A stretch of DNA of 64,000 nucleotides from Protula sp. h YS-2021 (GCA_949752745.1 OX457026.1:24121308-24185307), one strand, 5' to 3'. Positions 47,601 through 62,600 are shown, counted from the stretch's first letter. Program-made: numbers and translations. Notes: generated from the sequence alone by a model not told the origin.

Positions 47601-50600
47601 ACTTAATTCCGACGTCGGATTTAGGTCGGAACCCGACGTCATTCTGACGTTGAAAACCCGACGCCGGTTCCATTTCATATACAACAAAAACCGGCATGTC
47701 AATCCGGCGTCGGAAACGTCGGGTCACGACATCGACCCGACGTCATTCTGACGTCTTAATGTTTGCTGGGACTGTTTGAAACAAACCGAGAAGTATAGTT
47801 CAGACCATAACGAGTGTGCTTGGCGGCGAGATCACATTTTGGTATTTAAGTTCACGAACTTAAAATCGTTATTATACATATTAGTTTTCTCAGTTTTTTT
47901 GTCATATTAAATAATAAATTCGGTGTATGCATTTTCATTGTGGATACACAGAAATACTTTGCAAAGACGGCAAATTTTATCAAACATATCCTTGAGTCCG
48001 TGTTTATTAACTATCACTTTTTGCATTTAGTAAATGTTAGAAATAATATGGGAAACCGGTTATCTTTCACAAAGTTGTTTTAGTCCAACAAGAACAGAAG
48101 TTTTTTCAAAGAAAATTACAGCGTTTCATTTTAGTTTTCAAAAATTAGAAAATTACAAAAACACCGAACAAATTTTATTTGCTTTGACTTAATTTGATAG
48201 TCCAGCTCAGAAGCTGTAAGAGACTGAAAGTTAACATAAAAACCAAAATATATCTCCAAAACTTATGGATATATAGTTTTTTTAATTTTTAGCATCAGAT
48301 TGTAATTCCAAGTTGTAACCATCGTTATTTTTTATGCGGGTGTGGTTATTTATTACGGGTTTGTAGGCATTCAAGCACGGTACCATATTAATCCACATAA
48401 ATCAGTACCGGCTTAATGTTGAAAAATTATGAAATTCCACACGTGGTCATCCAGTATAATCGCATATGTAAACGCAGTAAATCGACGAAAACAGCGGAGA
48501 ACTGAGATGCCGCGAATACCGCAAAACCATGGCGACCAGGCTGTTGGCATGCTTGAAGCTGGTGCTTCTGCTCAGTTCGTTGCCAGACGTTTCGGTTTCA
48601 GTAAAAGAGCAGTAGAAACACTCCGAAGACGGTATCGGGACACTGGATCAACGAAAGACCGACCACGTAGTGGCAGACCGCGTGTGACCAAACCTAACCA
48701 GGATCGCCAGATCCGCATGATCCACCTCCGGGATCGCTTCAAACCAGTCATAATAACAGCAACGGAGATCCCTGGACGGACGAATATCCATATAAGCTCG
48801 AAAGCCGTTATATGGCGCCTACGCGAACATGGGATCCGCGCTCGTCGGGTCCACATTGGAGTGGTGCTAAATCGCGAGAGACGGCGAAATCGAGTGCGCT
48901 GGACCAACAACCACAGCCATGGAGCATGGAGACATAACAATTTGCGGCGTGTGATGTTTTCAGATGAGTCGCGATACAAACTGTTCCGCGCAGATGGACG
49001 TCAACGCGTATACAGGCAACCCGGCGAACGCTACGCGCCATGTTGCATAAAACAAGTTAACCTCACGGTGGTGGCTCAGTCATGGTTTTGGGCGCAATGG
49101 AAATTTGACCGCGAACCGTTATATGGATACTGTTTTGAGCAACCAAGTGGTTCCGTTTATGCAGCAACGTCAGGACACCATTTTTATGCAGGACAATACC
49201 CGCCCACATGTTGTTCGGGTGTGTAGAGAATATTTAGCGGCTAATGATGTTGCTGTGCTCCCATGGCCGGCATGTAGGCCGGATATGAATCGCATAGAAC
49301 ATCTATGGGATCATCTGGATAGCCAAGTTCGAACCCGTAACCCACCGTCTCAAAATCTCGCGGAATTGAGGCAAGCATTGATTGAGGAGTGGCACAAATA
49401 TCCTCCATACAAAGATAACGGGTTGATAACTTCAATGCATAGTCGAATCCAGGCCCTGCTGCGTTCCAAAGGATACCACACACGGTATTAGTGGCGGTAT
49501 AAACCTTATAAATCGAAGAACACTCAAAACGGCATTTGCACTGACTTTGACGCTTTGTGACCTTTCATTAAAATTTCTTCAGAAGTTCCATTTTCCAATT
49601 GTATTGTGGCACTATCTGACAGGTATCTTTGGTACAAATTTGAAGCCAATCGAGCCATTCAGTGAGTTACAATACACTTTTTCATTATGTGCGAACTTTC
49701 TTTTGTCCTTCAGTATAGCTTTCAGAAGCACAATATAAATCAACAGAAATACGTTCGTGTTGTTTATCGTTGCTAGTCATTTGTGGAATATACTCATAAA
49801 ATTGTAAAGGGTTAACCAATTGCCTTGACTCAGCCAAAGATTATAAAACGGGGCTACAGAAAAATGGAAAGCTGTCTTTCCATCAGAATAAGATTATATT
49901 TTTTCCATTGCTTAAAGAAAAAAAATAATACATAGTCTCAGTGTGCGAAATTGAGAATTGTTGGGCTGTGATAGAATCCTGAAAGAATCTGTATTTGCAA
50001 AAATAGATTTCTCAAGTGAGAACACACTGATGATAGCGTAGAATTGTTGAAGTGGGATACTTGACTAAATTAAACACTTAACACAATTAGAATAAGCAAC
50101 ACATGCCCTTTTCGAGGTTTTGTAATGAATGATATGTCAGTTATATTAAAACTAAATAGCATAACGCGGTTCTTAAGCATGAATAAATATGTGCAAACAA
50201 GCTTGTTTAGCATTTTTAAAATTCTGTTATTTTTATTACTGTTTTCTTTCTAACCGTTATTTTTACCGGTTATATTAATGAAAAAATGTAGCGAATCTCG
50301 TAGCAAGTAAATTCACCGACTTCATACCAAAGCACCCGAAGGGCATTTTTTTATTGAGAAATTATTTTATGTCAAGCTGAACCGTCTTCCCAAAGACTTC
50401 TTTAAGAGAATACATTGGCAGTCTGCTCACTGTTTCCTCATCTATGGGATATCTTTCAAATATTTTCCTGCATTCCAGACCCTGGCAGTAACCGAATTAT
50501 TCACAGGCTGTGAGGCCTGGATAATCTTGAGAGGAACAATATTCCTTGCTTCCAGGCCTTTGCATGTGTCCTGGAAACTTTATTTAACATCTGAGAGTAC

Positions 50601-53600
50601 TCATGCCGTGCTCAGTTTGTGTCAATAAACCCAATAAAAATACTAGCATGGTACAATAGCGATAACCTTTATGGAAAGTCTTTGAACAAAAGTATACTTG
50701 TTTGAAAAGCAAATTCTTAATTAAAGACGTTTTATTCCAGGATCTGCTGGAGTTAAAGGTAAAAGAAAAGATTAGACTGCATTAACATTTGATATTTTCC
50801 TCCATAAATACCATGCATTTTTTTCTCCAAAATACTGGTTACTGTTATTTTTCGATTACATAGGACAATCCATGAACAACCCTTTATTTGATTGTATGAT
50901 TATTATAACACAAAGTGCCTTCTGTGACCATAAATGATTCGTAAAGATCAGTTTTATTGCTGAAGGCTTTTGTCTTATTTGTCCCCGTAAATTACTTAAA
51001 GCAGTGCCATTGAATTCGTGTTAATCAATAACTTGACGCTTTGCAAAACAAGATCAATAAGTCTGCAAGCGAAGGCAATAAATCCTAGATTCAATTAAAA
51101 TATGACATATTTGTAGGATGACAGAAATATTATCCCACATGTTTCTGATGAGGAATTGTCAAATGTATCCAATTTATTTCTTTTGACACGTCAAAGCAAA
51201 AATTAAACCTTTCTTAAGTTATGTAAATATATATTTTGACCTGGGCTTGTGCATATTTCCTCAGGTTATTTCCAAAATACAATCTCGGATTTTGTATGAA
51301 GTACGCCGCCCGGAACAAGTGAATAATCTGACAAGAATAAGCATTAATTGCCCAAAGAATTTATATTTAATAAACTTTCAAATTATAACACAAATCTGTT
51401 AAATCTTTAAAAAGGTCGCGCGAAAGATTAAACTGCAATCTAGCTGTTTTATAATTAAGGAATTATTAACTAATTTTAATGACACGGTATAACTGTAGCA
51501 GAACAGCTGTGGAGGGATGTCACTTGCTTTCGCGCTGAGGAATAAAAAATAAAAGAACCCTCCAGAGACGTTATTTAACTTGTATCGCCGAAATAACCTA
51601 ACAATGCCCTGGTGTTGTTCGTTATTGCAAGAAAAATTTGTGTAGCCAATGAAGAATTCTTTCACAGTTATAAAGCACTGTTAAGCTGATTTTAGAGGAG
51701 GTCAACTGACTGTGATTTGTTTTGAAACGCAAATACGATCAGCAAACTGCTTGTCATGTAATGATAACTACCATATCGCTATTCTGTACCTTAACGCATA
51801 CATATCAAAATCTGTTGTTACACTTGGAACTGTCTCTTTGATGACGTTATACGATTTTTGTTGGCTGTAATGCAAAAGAAAGAAATTGATAAATACGGTC
51901 AACGGAATATCAAAATAAACAGATTAAGATAACAGAGTGAAATAAAACAAATACATGTAACGTCTAAGGTCCAGTTGGGCTAACGTGGACGGTGGTCAGT
52001 GCAGCACAGCATAGAAAAGGCCAGAAGCAGAGTGCTACATAAAGAATTAGTGGGAACGGTCCGACAGGGAAGAAGAGGACTAGACACCACCGAGAGGAAA
52101 AAGTGGGCGGAAGCAAGTAAGAAAGAGAAGCGAGCCATTATACAAAGTGGAATCAGAGAGAGAGAGAGAGAGAGTGAAGAAGAAAAAAGACGAGCAAAAG
52201 CTGTTTCAATGACAACCCAGGGAGCGTTGACTAGATGGAGAAGTGTAATGCGGCATGGCGACATGATAAGGTGTAGGCTATTGCATCGGTGTTACAGCCC
52301 ATTGTGAAAAGTCCGAGACCGACAAAGCCAAAAGCACTGACGTTCACAAACTTTGTCAAGGCAGGGCAAGTGGAAAGAAATCAACCCAGCCGATGGGAAT
52401 CCTCGCCACAGCCGGTGATTGGCAGATTCGAGTGGACCTACGAAAGACATTACAAATCCCTGGAGAGATACCACAAACCACTCTCAGACCGATATGGTGA
52501 TATGGTCATCAAAGTCACGGCAGGTGATTATGGTAGAATTAACTGTCCCGTGGGAAGACCGCCTAGAAATCGCAAACGAGAGGAAAAGATCTAAGTATGA
52601 TGAGTTAAAAGTGGCGTGTGAAAAAGCACATTGGAGAACGTGGTGTATACACATCGAGGTTGGATGTAGGGGATTCGTGGCAAAATCCTTATGGTCTATG
52701 TGTTAGCTGTTAGGAATAGGCGGAAACAACAAGAAAAAGCTAGTTAAATTGTGTGAAAACACAACAGAATATGCGTCAAACTGCATCTGGCTGAAACGTA
52801 ATGAGAAACAGTGGTCACCATGGTAAGAAGTGCCTTTGTTCTCCAAATGCAGCGTTTGGCCAACGCCGTAGCCGGACCGTTTAGAAGACTGTATGACGAT
52901 TAAACGGGCGAAACAGATACAGAAAAAGCCGCTCGTCACTGACGAAGCGGAGAACAAGATTCAGGAACGAAACACTCCTGTACGTATACATATGACAAGT
53001 CACTCTATAATAATATCTTAAATAGATAACTTAATGAATTTCTCGGAAAAAAAGGAGCAATTTTTGTAGCGCCCTTCCCACAAATGTACTTTAGTTCCGG
53101 TGGTGTCACGATTAACAAGGTTCATTTAATGCTGTTCATCAAATGTTATCAAAATATGCTTTGAATTAAAAATTTCCTTTGCAGATTCATGAGTTTCCTT
53201 GTCATTACAGACTTCCTACTGAACAGTAAGTAAGCAGTCTATAGTTTTAAATTGAGCCTAGGGTTAAAGTTTTAAAGAGACCGTTATGCACAATTTCATT
53301 AGCATAGATCTTACGAGTGACTCATCATTTAATAGAGGCTCTCTTTCATTGATTTTCTGTCACGAAAACCACCACTTAACCTCCTCCTACAAAACAATGC
53401 CAGGATGCCAATGTTACGTACACATTGTTTTTATTTGTACAGTACACTGTAAGATGCACTCAGCCACACTTTATGACTAAAATAAAAACAAGAAATACGC
53501 TGGAAACGATATATGTACGAAGGCGCCATAATCTTATCAAACTACTGCACCATTTCATGTAAGTTGCTCTAACCACAAGTTCAAATATATTACTTTTTAA

Positions 53601-56600
53601 TCGATAACGTAATTTCGTGTTGTTCTACATATTCACTACACAGTTAAATGTGTAGTGTTTGAAATATTACATACATTGTACTTCAATACAACGACACATT
53701 TTGTGGCACATTCGCACATTATGAATGCAAGGTTATTCCAACACAGAGACATTGATTATTGACTTCATTGATCAGTGTCTGAGTAAAAATCGTTAATTAG
53801 TAACGCTTAGCAAACGAGATCTATAGGCCTTGTGCATTCATAATTAATCGTTCAAATAAAAAGAAGCCCCAACATATGATATGCAAGCCATTTCCACCGA
53901 AATTGGCCAAAATTTTGAAAAAAATGTAGGAAAAAAGGTAAATGACACAGAGAAGCTTTCATAAACAATGTTTACTTTTTTATTTAAGTTTTCAAGCGAT
54001 ATTTGTCTGTTGTTTTATCCTGTAGCACTCTCCATTACTAAAGTCGATTCGACATTGTGAGCGTTTACCAAGATTTCGCTGGGACGTTTTCCTTCTAGCA
54101 GAGATAGAAGATACATATTGCTCAAAGAAGATAACAGGAGACCACTCTCTTAGCAAGTTATCACATGATGAGGATTGTTTAAGACACCGATCACAGGAAG
54201 GATATTTTAAGCGAGTTATCGAGTAAATTTTAAGATATTCATCATATTCGTGTAGTATCGAGTGATGATGTGGAGTGAAACAACAATTTCCAGTAGAAGT
54301 AATTAAGTATTATGGCAAGAGTTTGGATGTGAACATAACAGCAGAACCCAAGGCAGCCAGGTATCAGTGATAGGGTATGGATGTGAACACAACAGCAAAA
54401 CCCAAGACTAGAAGTCAGGTATCAGGGACAGTTTGGATGTGAACACAACAGCAGAAGCCAAGGCTAGTAGTCAGATATTAGGGACAGATTGGATGTGGAC
54501 ACAACAACTAAACCCAAGACTAGTAGTCAGATAGCAGGGATAGAGTTTGGATGTGAACACAACAGCAAAACCCAAGGCTAGTAGTCAGATAGCAGGGATA
54601 GAGTTTGGATGTGAACACAACAGCAGAAGCCAAGGCTAGTAGTCAGATAGCAGGGATAGAGTTTGGATGTGAACACAACAGAAGAAGCCAAGGCTAGTAG
54701 TCAGATAGCAGGGATAGAGTTTGGATGTGAACACAACAGCAGAAGCCAAGGCTAGTAGTCAGATAGCAGGGATAGAGTTTGGATGTGAACACAACAGAAG
54801 AAGCCAAGGCTAGTAGTCAGATAGCAGGGATAGAGTTTGGATGTGAACACAACAGCAGAAGCCAAGGCTAGTAGTCAGATAGCAGGGATAGAGTTTGGAT
54901 GTGAACACAACAGAAGAAGCCAAGGCTAGTAGTCAGATAGCAGGGATAGAGTTTGGATGTGAACACAACAGAAGAAGCCAAGGCTAGTAGTCAGATAGCA
55001 GGGACAGATTGGATGTGGACACAGCAACTAAACCCAAGACTAGTAGTCAGATAGCAGGGATAGAGTTTGGATGTAAACCCAAGACTAGTAGTCAGATAGC
55101 AGGGATAGAGTTTGGATGTGAACACAACAGCAGAAGCCAAGGCTAGTAGTCAGATAGCAGGGATAGAGTTTGGATGTGAACACAACAGAAGAAGCCAAGG
55201 CTAGTAGTCAGATAGCAGGGATAGAGTTTGGATGTGAACACAACAGAAGAAGCCAAGGCTAGTAGTCAAATAGCAGGGATAGAGTTTGGCTGTGAACACA
55301 ACCGCACAGCCCAATGCGGTAGCCAGGTATTAGGGCTAGAGTGTGGATTTGATCGTTACAGCAAAATTCAAAGCTTTTAATCAGCTATCAGGATTGGAAT
55401 GTAGATGCAAGCACGACAATAAAGCCCAATGTTGGTGACTTCTACCATATTTTTCTTGTTAGGCTCTGGTGTCCGTGTGTTACACGGACACGACCATCTA
55501 TGTGTGCTTTTAGTACAGAAAATGTATGTTGCAAAGAATGCCACAATCTTTCCCAATGTGTATTGCCCGGGCAATACACATTGGCAACCAATCGGGTTTA
55601 TGGCATTCTGCTAGTCGAACAGTACTTAACATTTTGAAAAAGTAACAATTTTCCCACTCACCCCAGGAGTCTGACTATATGGATTCAAACAGTTTATATT
55701 TTAAGCATTATTTTCTTATCTCACAGAATTTGCAGTGAGAAAATGAAACTTCTTCATATGCATAACTGTTTTCACTCTGTCCTCTCTTTAGTTTTCAATT
55801 TGCAATTCAAAGGCGCATATTGACCTCTGTTCTAGCAGCCAAAATCAAAGTTAATAATCACAAATTTCTTTTCCAGGTGCTTATCTAAGCAACTGATTTT
55901 CGGATCCGTTCTACAGAATGCCCAACGACATACAAATTTTTCTGTGGACCTTTATAGGTATAATGTGGCCGCGAGTTATAGAATGACGCAACAGGGTTGT
56001 AATCAGCCATTGGTAATTATTGCATAATTACAATTAATTAATATATCAGGGACACCTGTCGGAGACATGGACAATGCATTATCGCCTAGACTACCCTATG
56101 CGTGAAAACTCTTTGCAATTAGGACTTACAAAATCGAACTCGCACTTGCAAGTAATATTATCCTCTGTTTGTGTTTTGTTCTCCGTCATATGATCGTGTA
56201 CTTATATATAATTAATTCACGACTCCTAGAGCAAATTATGACAAATATGTAGCATACTTCGCAACTTTTTAAAAGACGAAAGTATATTTTTTCACATTTG
56301 GCAAGTTTCGTACATGAAGTAGTCATATTATTGTTGTTTCTCATGCAGTAACTGTGACGTTACTGAATGTCAGATTTCAGTGTTTTTAGGTGTTTGTAAT
56401 TACCTGTAGTTTTAGTTTAGCCTCTATTTGTGTGGGACTCTTTCATAGTGGATCACATGTATCTTTTGAAAAATTCAATCTTTTCCTCAGACCTAATAAC
56501 AGTTTCTTTGCAAATTTTCTTGTAATTTTTACCATATTTACTGAAACATAATGGGCCTTGGAAAAAAAACTTTAAATGCTAATCTGTATCTAAAATTTTA

Positions 56601-59600
56601 CATTTCTTAAAACGCAGATGTTTTTCCCAAATTTACCAAGATGATTTACCCATTTAGGTGAGAATTATACGAAATTTCTGCGATGGCAAATGCACGAATG
56701 TAGAAAAGGAGAGGCAACACAAGCCCATAACCCTTTATATCTCCACCAACACTCGCACGAATGGAGGGAAGTGGTGACAATACAAACCCATATAAGATCA
56801 CCCTCTGTCTCTCCGTCCACATCCGCACGAATGGAGGAAAGTAAATACAATATAAGCCCATATTAGTTACCTCTCTCTGAGTACAGTGTGAACAATACCC
56901 ACCCATATAATATCAACCTTCTAAGTATTCCTGAGGATTAATATTCCTACCCTGGCTTTGATGTTGTTGATGGTGGTGTCGTGGTGGAGGTGGTCCCTGC
57001 GGTAGATGGCGTAGTGGTAGATGGCGTTGTGGCGGTTGTGCTCGTGGTTACTGACGGCTGTGTCTCTGGTTGTATATACTCTTAAGGCAATAAACAACAG
57101 ACGCGATATTTCTACATTACTAATAAAGGGGATGCAAAATTAGTCTTAGTGATAGCTTTTTGTTAAACTGTGCTGCTTCAAGTAATATACAGGCAATGTA
57201 ATGTGAAATGCGTAATACTGATAAATATATGGTTTTTTTAAACACATTTGGCATTATTTCATTGCGCAAAGAACCAGGAATTCTGAGGTGACAACCAGCA
57301 AAACACAGCCATAATTGATTTCCGGAAATAACGATCTTCTATTAAATTTAATATGCCAAATGAAATTTAGGTTAAAACAGTTATTTCCCATTTTAGGGGG
57401 TTGCAACAGACATCTCACGCACTGCTGAATTACTTTTGGATCCGCTTCATTCAAAGTGTAACGCATTTTGAACGTGTTTTTAAACTAACTTATTCAATTT
57501 ATGAATGTAAGGAAAACAAGACTTTCAGAATACAAACGCACCATCGCAGGAAATGATAACATCGTCATCATGGGTACAATCTGCATGCTGTCCCCACACC
57601 GTGTCTGCGGGGAGACAGGCCGCGAAGTCCGCCTCCATGTCAGTGCAATTCAAGCTCCTCAGCCATATCTTTTGATTGGTCGGAGCGCCGACAGAATTCC
57701 ACGATTCTTTCTGTATTATTCTTGCTCCATCAGTGCTGAAATGTTCAGTAACTTTAATGTTTAAGAATGCTTCTATGGCATCACAGGGGTCGTCTCGTGT
57801 CCTGAAACCTATAACCGTTGCCATAATGAAAATAGAAAGAAATGTATCTGGGTCAAATTTAAAAAGAAAGGATATCATCACATGGAATTATGGACAGATA
57901 AAAAGCAAAACCGAAAAAATAATCGGAACAAAACTTACCCGTAGTTTAAAGAGGCGCACACAACCTTCGCTTCCTTATCCGTGAACGTGCGATTGCACAC
58001 TGTGCCGTACTGGCCATCGTGCAGTACCTCTAGGCGCCCCTCCTTTGGGCTTGAACCCCCTACCAGGCGCAGCCGCAGCAGCCCTGTCAGGATGACGTCA
58101 TGTTTAGGATTTATGACGTCGCATATAAGATACAGTAGAACCCTTGGGATAGGGTCAACACACATATGGAACAGTCTAACAAATACTTATTCATGTCAAT
58201 TTATCTTCTTCTATAACGGACCTCAGGAACAAGAAAATTACGGAAAAAAGATCAGCTCAAACGATGGTTTTATGCCTGCTTTCCCACTGTATATTAACCT
58301 GACGATACGACTTATTTCATCCATGTATCACACACATTTTTATTCAAACTTGAATCTAATGTGCAGAATTAAAATATGCGTGACTTAAACACAAATATTT
58401 TGCTCGTCAAGACTTATCAAGACGAATTGTTACGCGTTGAACAAATCTCAACAATTAAGACAAAACATTTGAGTAACAATAGTCAAGACCTGAAATGAGT
58501 AAAGACTTCGCAAAACCACCGCTATTTCACATATATGACACTGAAGCTTTTTATGGTATTGTTTGGCTGTTGTCACGTGACTGTGTGATAAAGTGATTAT
58601 GTCGTCACGTGGTTATACAGTCGCGTGGTTACCCGTTGAAGTGTCATGACCGTCCGCGCAGGCGCCGTCCGTGACGTACACGTCATCAATGGCGACGTTG
58701 CCTTCCTCGCACCTCTCTCCACACAGCTTCGCTTCAAACCCCAACTAAAATATGTTGTTATGATAATTAAATAAAACAGTGAGGCACCTCATTAGGATCA
58801 ATCCTCAAATGTGACAGCTTTACATAATTCTACTTTTTATGGGCCAGTTCTGTTTTATTTGCCCTTCCCAATAAGGAACTTCGCAGAATGAAGCACCAAG
58901 GGGGAAATCAGACCTTAGTTCCAGGAATCCACTGTCCACGTTTAATAAACAACACGTCAAGAGCGTTGCTATATTTCGGGTTTAACCACAAATATACTTA
59001 TTCGATGTGCTGTTAATCTGGAAAGTGCAAAATTTAACAGATTTCTTAATGAATAATCCGATGTACTAATTTAAAGAAATGTTTCTAGCAGTTTTCGGCA
59101 GAATATCGGATAGCAACAAGACTTCTGTTCAAATAATTATTTAAGAAAATTTTCAAAATGGTTTGAATGTAGCATACCTTAAAGGAGGCTGACTGTGCTG
59201 TTACTGACGTCATCGCGTGCGTCCACGCGTCGCTAGTTGTTTGGTTCAGTGACATTAGACGTGTTCCTGTGCCGCTGCTTTGGTCATCGGATTTTAAATA
59301 AACATTAAGCTGATCTGAAATAAAAATCAAACACAACTTCACTGACTAGCAGCTGCGGTGCTGTCTACAGAGCGTTTTGATGGCCTTTCATTTTGGTTGA
59401 GGCAGTAACAGTTTTTTTTACGAAATCACGACACCTCCATCCCCCCTTCACACACACACACACACACACACACACTGTCACCATCACCACCACCACCGCT
59501 GCTCGTCATTTCAACTTTTCAGCTGAGTTATAGTTACAGTTTCCACATTGGCGAACCTCGAGTAAGCAGGAGTCTGAGCCTGCGCGTCCCGTCCCAAAAT

Positions 59601-62600
59601 CGAAACTTAATAACTTACGAATTTTAAAAATCACAATTTTTAAACTCGTAGCTTTTTTAAAGCAACACCATGCATTAAACTTCATTGCAAAGAGCCGGTG
59701 TGCTTTTGCTAACATAAACGCAATCATAAACCTTAACCGTTGGTACACAAATAACCTAAATAACCGCTCAAGACCCCAAACAATGACAGCAAAAAGCAAT
59801 AAGCATCTTGGGTATTGCTTCAACCCTCTAGTATTGCTAAAAATATATAACCATCACCAACTGCTTACCCCAAGCTGACATCCTGATCTAAACACAAATA
59901 ATCATCACACTGTATTTTTTCGCAAAAATGGTAATGGAAAAAGCTTATATTATGTTCTACAGATGTTTTTTGACAACATTATAATACCGCTATCTAAGAC
60001 ATACCATTTGGGCAGTAAAATGTATTCCGAATTCAGAAATATTCCTTGATAATGGTTATGTGTGTATGTGATGGGGGTGGGGATAGGGAGCGGACAAAGA
60101 AGCTGAAAGGATAACACGTGGTTTGCTACTTGAGGGCTGACTGGCCACTGGATTGGAGAGCAGTTTCCTGAGATAAGTTATTACAACACAGATTAACCAA
60201 TCAACACAAACAACTGCTGCCAAAATTATTCTTAAATATCGGTGTTGTAAAATCGATCTATTTTGTGAAAACAACAAGACCAGGGACAGGAACACTGAAC
60301 TTCTCATCTTCTAACCTCCCATTATTGGTCAACCCCCCCCCCCAAAAAAAAAGGTTTTAAAATGTTCCTTGACAATATTATAAATAGCCTAAATGTACCT
60401 GCATCTCTGCCTTTGATTGAGTACCAAAAGTGCAGGCAGCGTTCTGCGGCGGAAGTGTTGTAAAGCGTCGTATACGTCCTCGCCACGATCGTCCCCGCCT
60501 TTGTCACGTCGTTGTGTTTGACATCGACGTCAAGAAAATGTCCTGCAAGGGAAAACCCCGAGTCTCCTCAAATGTACTGGCTTGAATTAACAACGGGTAA
60601 GTATTTATCATAAAAGAAACTGCAAAGTGAGGCTGTGGTAATAGAATAAGTTTCTTTTGAAAGCTGGATTGGGCTTCAGCAAAACGTCAGTCGGGGCGAC
60701 GACGTAAATTCAATTTCTATGTGAGTTTATTATTATGTAGAAAATGTAATTTGTTAAATTTAGAAAGGACAGAAATGAGACGCATACCTTTAAGGCATTT
60801 CACGATAGCGGGGCAATAAGGCTTAATGGCCCTTTGCCAGTGTAAGTTATGGAGAAAATCACTCAAGTCCTCACATAAACTTTCAAAAGTTTTTGGCAAA
60901 GTTAAAAAAATACAGCTGTGTATATCTAGAAAGTAGAATGAAACTCTAAAGCAAGATAAGCATTATGGATCCGGTACATGCTGTCTCTGGAATTCTAGAA
61001 TCCACGGGATCAGTTTATGGCCAACAACACATATAAAGCTACCGGTGTGTTTTGAGGGCCCATAAGTGTGATCATAGAAAGGCCCCGTTGAGTGGGTATC
61101 CTCCCTCGCCAACATGTCATCCTCCCTCTTCCACGGGACATCCGGGGCCTTGTCGTTGTACCAACCGCATACTGACTCATCCTCAAACCCACACCATCGC
61201 TCTGCAAATACATGTCATCGTTACCCATCAAATAAGCAGGAAACTAATTAGTCAGTTTGCACTTTTTAAGGGTACCCTAAGAACAACATGGTCTTCAAAA
61301 TACTGAGTCTTAATGTTTTAAACTGCTCTGCTCAAATCTAATCTCGTGAAGTTCTTTGGTCTAAATTTATTCATATAATTCGCATCAAATTAGTGATAAC
61401 CCAAACGCACTGAAAGTCCCCAAAAACACAGACGCAAAAAGAGATGCTTGATTTGAGCATATCTAGATCTTGTTAGATGCTCCAATGCCATTAAATTAAC
61501 TCGAAGAAAAGGCATGACATGACAAAGCATATTCGTCAATGAACCAGAACTAGAGCTGTGTCGCGGCTAAGTACGTGCACGCACAAGATCCAAACAAAAA
61601 GCGTCACTCACGCGCTGTGAGAACATCCAGTCTGACACTGTTGTTGTGTGAGATCTGCCCGTCTCCAGACTTGTTCACCATGCATGTGTATACTCCCGCA
61701 TCCTCCATAGACAGGTTATGGATGGAGAGACTCAGTACCGTGTAGGGACTCGGTTGTTTACCACCTGCTTCTGTGTTGTTTTGAAGGTAAATTCTAAAAG
61801 AAAACAAAAACACTCTACCCATTTCAATAGTTGGAATTTAAGAAACTGTTCTTGCACGAGTTGGAGGACTGAGAAGCTGTTGCTACTTCAATAAATGCAT
61901 GGCATTTTCAATGAGCTGTTTTTATTGCATGTTGAACATGTCCAGTGATTTGTTTAATTAAGAAAAAAAAAAAAAACAACAACAACAACAAACATTTGAC
62001 CGTCTCTTGAGTAATGCGAAATATCACATCTGAGACATATTAGCGAAACTAAGCTATCAATATATTGGACAAAGAAAAAAAAATAGAAAAAAGAAGAAAA
62101 ATTCTTTGTGATTGCAATTGCGCAAGGTACTTTTGAAACAGCCAGAGGTCGTCGTGTGTACGTTTGAAATAACCCATAGTCTGCAGACGTGGTGTATGCA
62201 TATGAAAGAGCCCATAGCTTGGGGCAGCTGTGTGTGAAATAGTCGGTGGTGTACGCGTCTGAAAGGGCCCATAGCTCGGGGTCGTTGTGTGTGTGAAATA
62301 GTCGGTGGTGTACGCGTCTGAAAGGGCCCATAGCTTGGGGTCGTTGTGTGTGTGAAATAGTCGGTGGTGTACGCGTCTGAAAGAGCCCATAACTCGGGAT
62401 CGTTGTGTGTGAAATAGTCCGTGGTGTACGCGTGTAAAAGAGCCGATAGCTCGGGGTCGTTGTGCTTGTGAAATAACCCATAGCTCGGGGTGGCGGTGTG
62501 TGAAATACAGTAAAACCTCATTCTGGACAAACTCTGAAATACCGGACAACTGCCAATACCGGACAAGAATTCCCAGTCCCGTTTTTCCCCATTGATTTAC

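Noticed and set aside
59506..59823. 105-codon minus-strand open frame inside receptor intron 4
   Set aside because: No domain content; its ends do not match splice sites in phase with exons 4 and 5.
61604..61822. Separate short Ig gene starting at 61822
   Set aside because: The ATG lies in an intron; the TTTTCTTTTAG acceptor and phase join this exon to the signal-peptide exon at 63284-63630.
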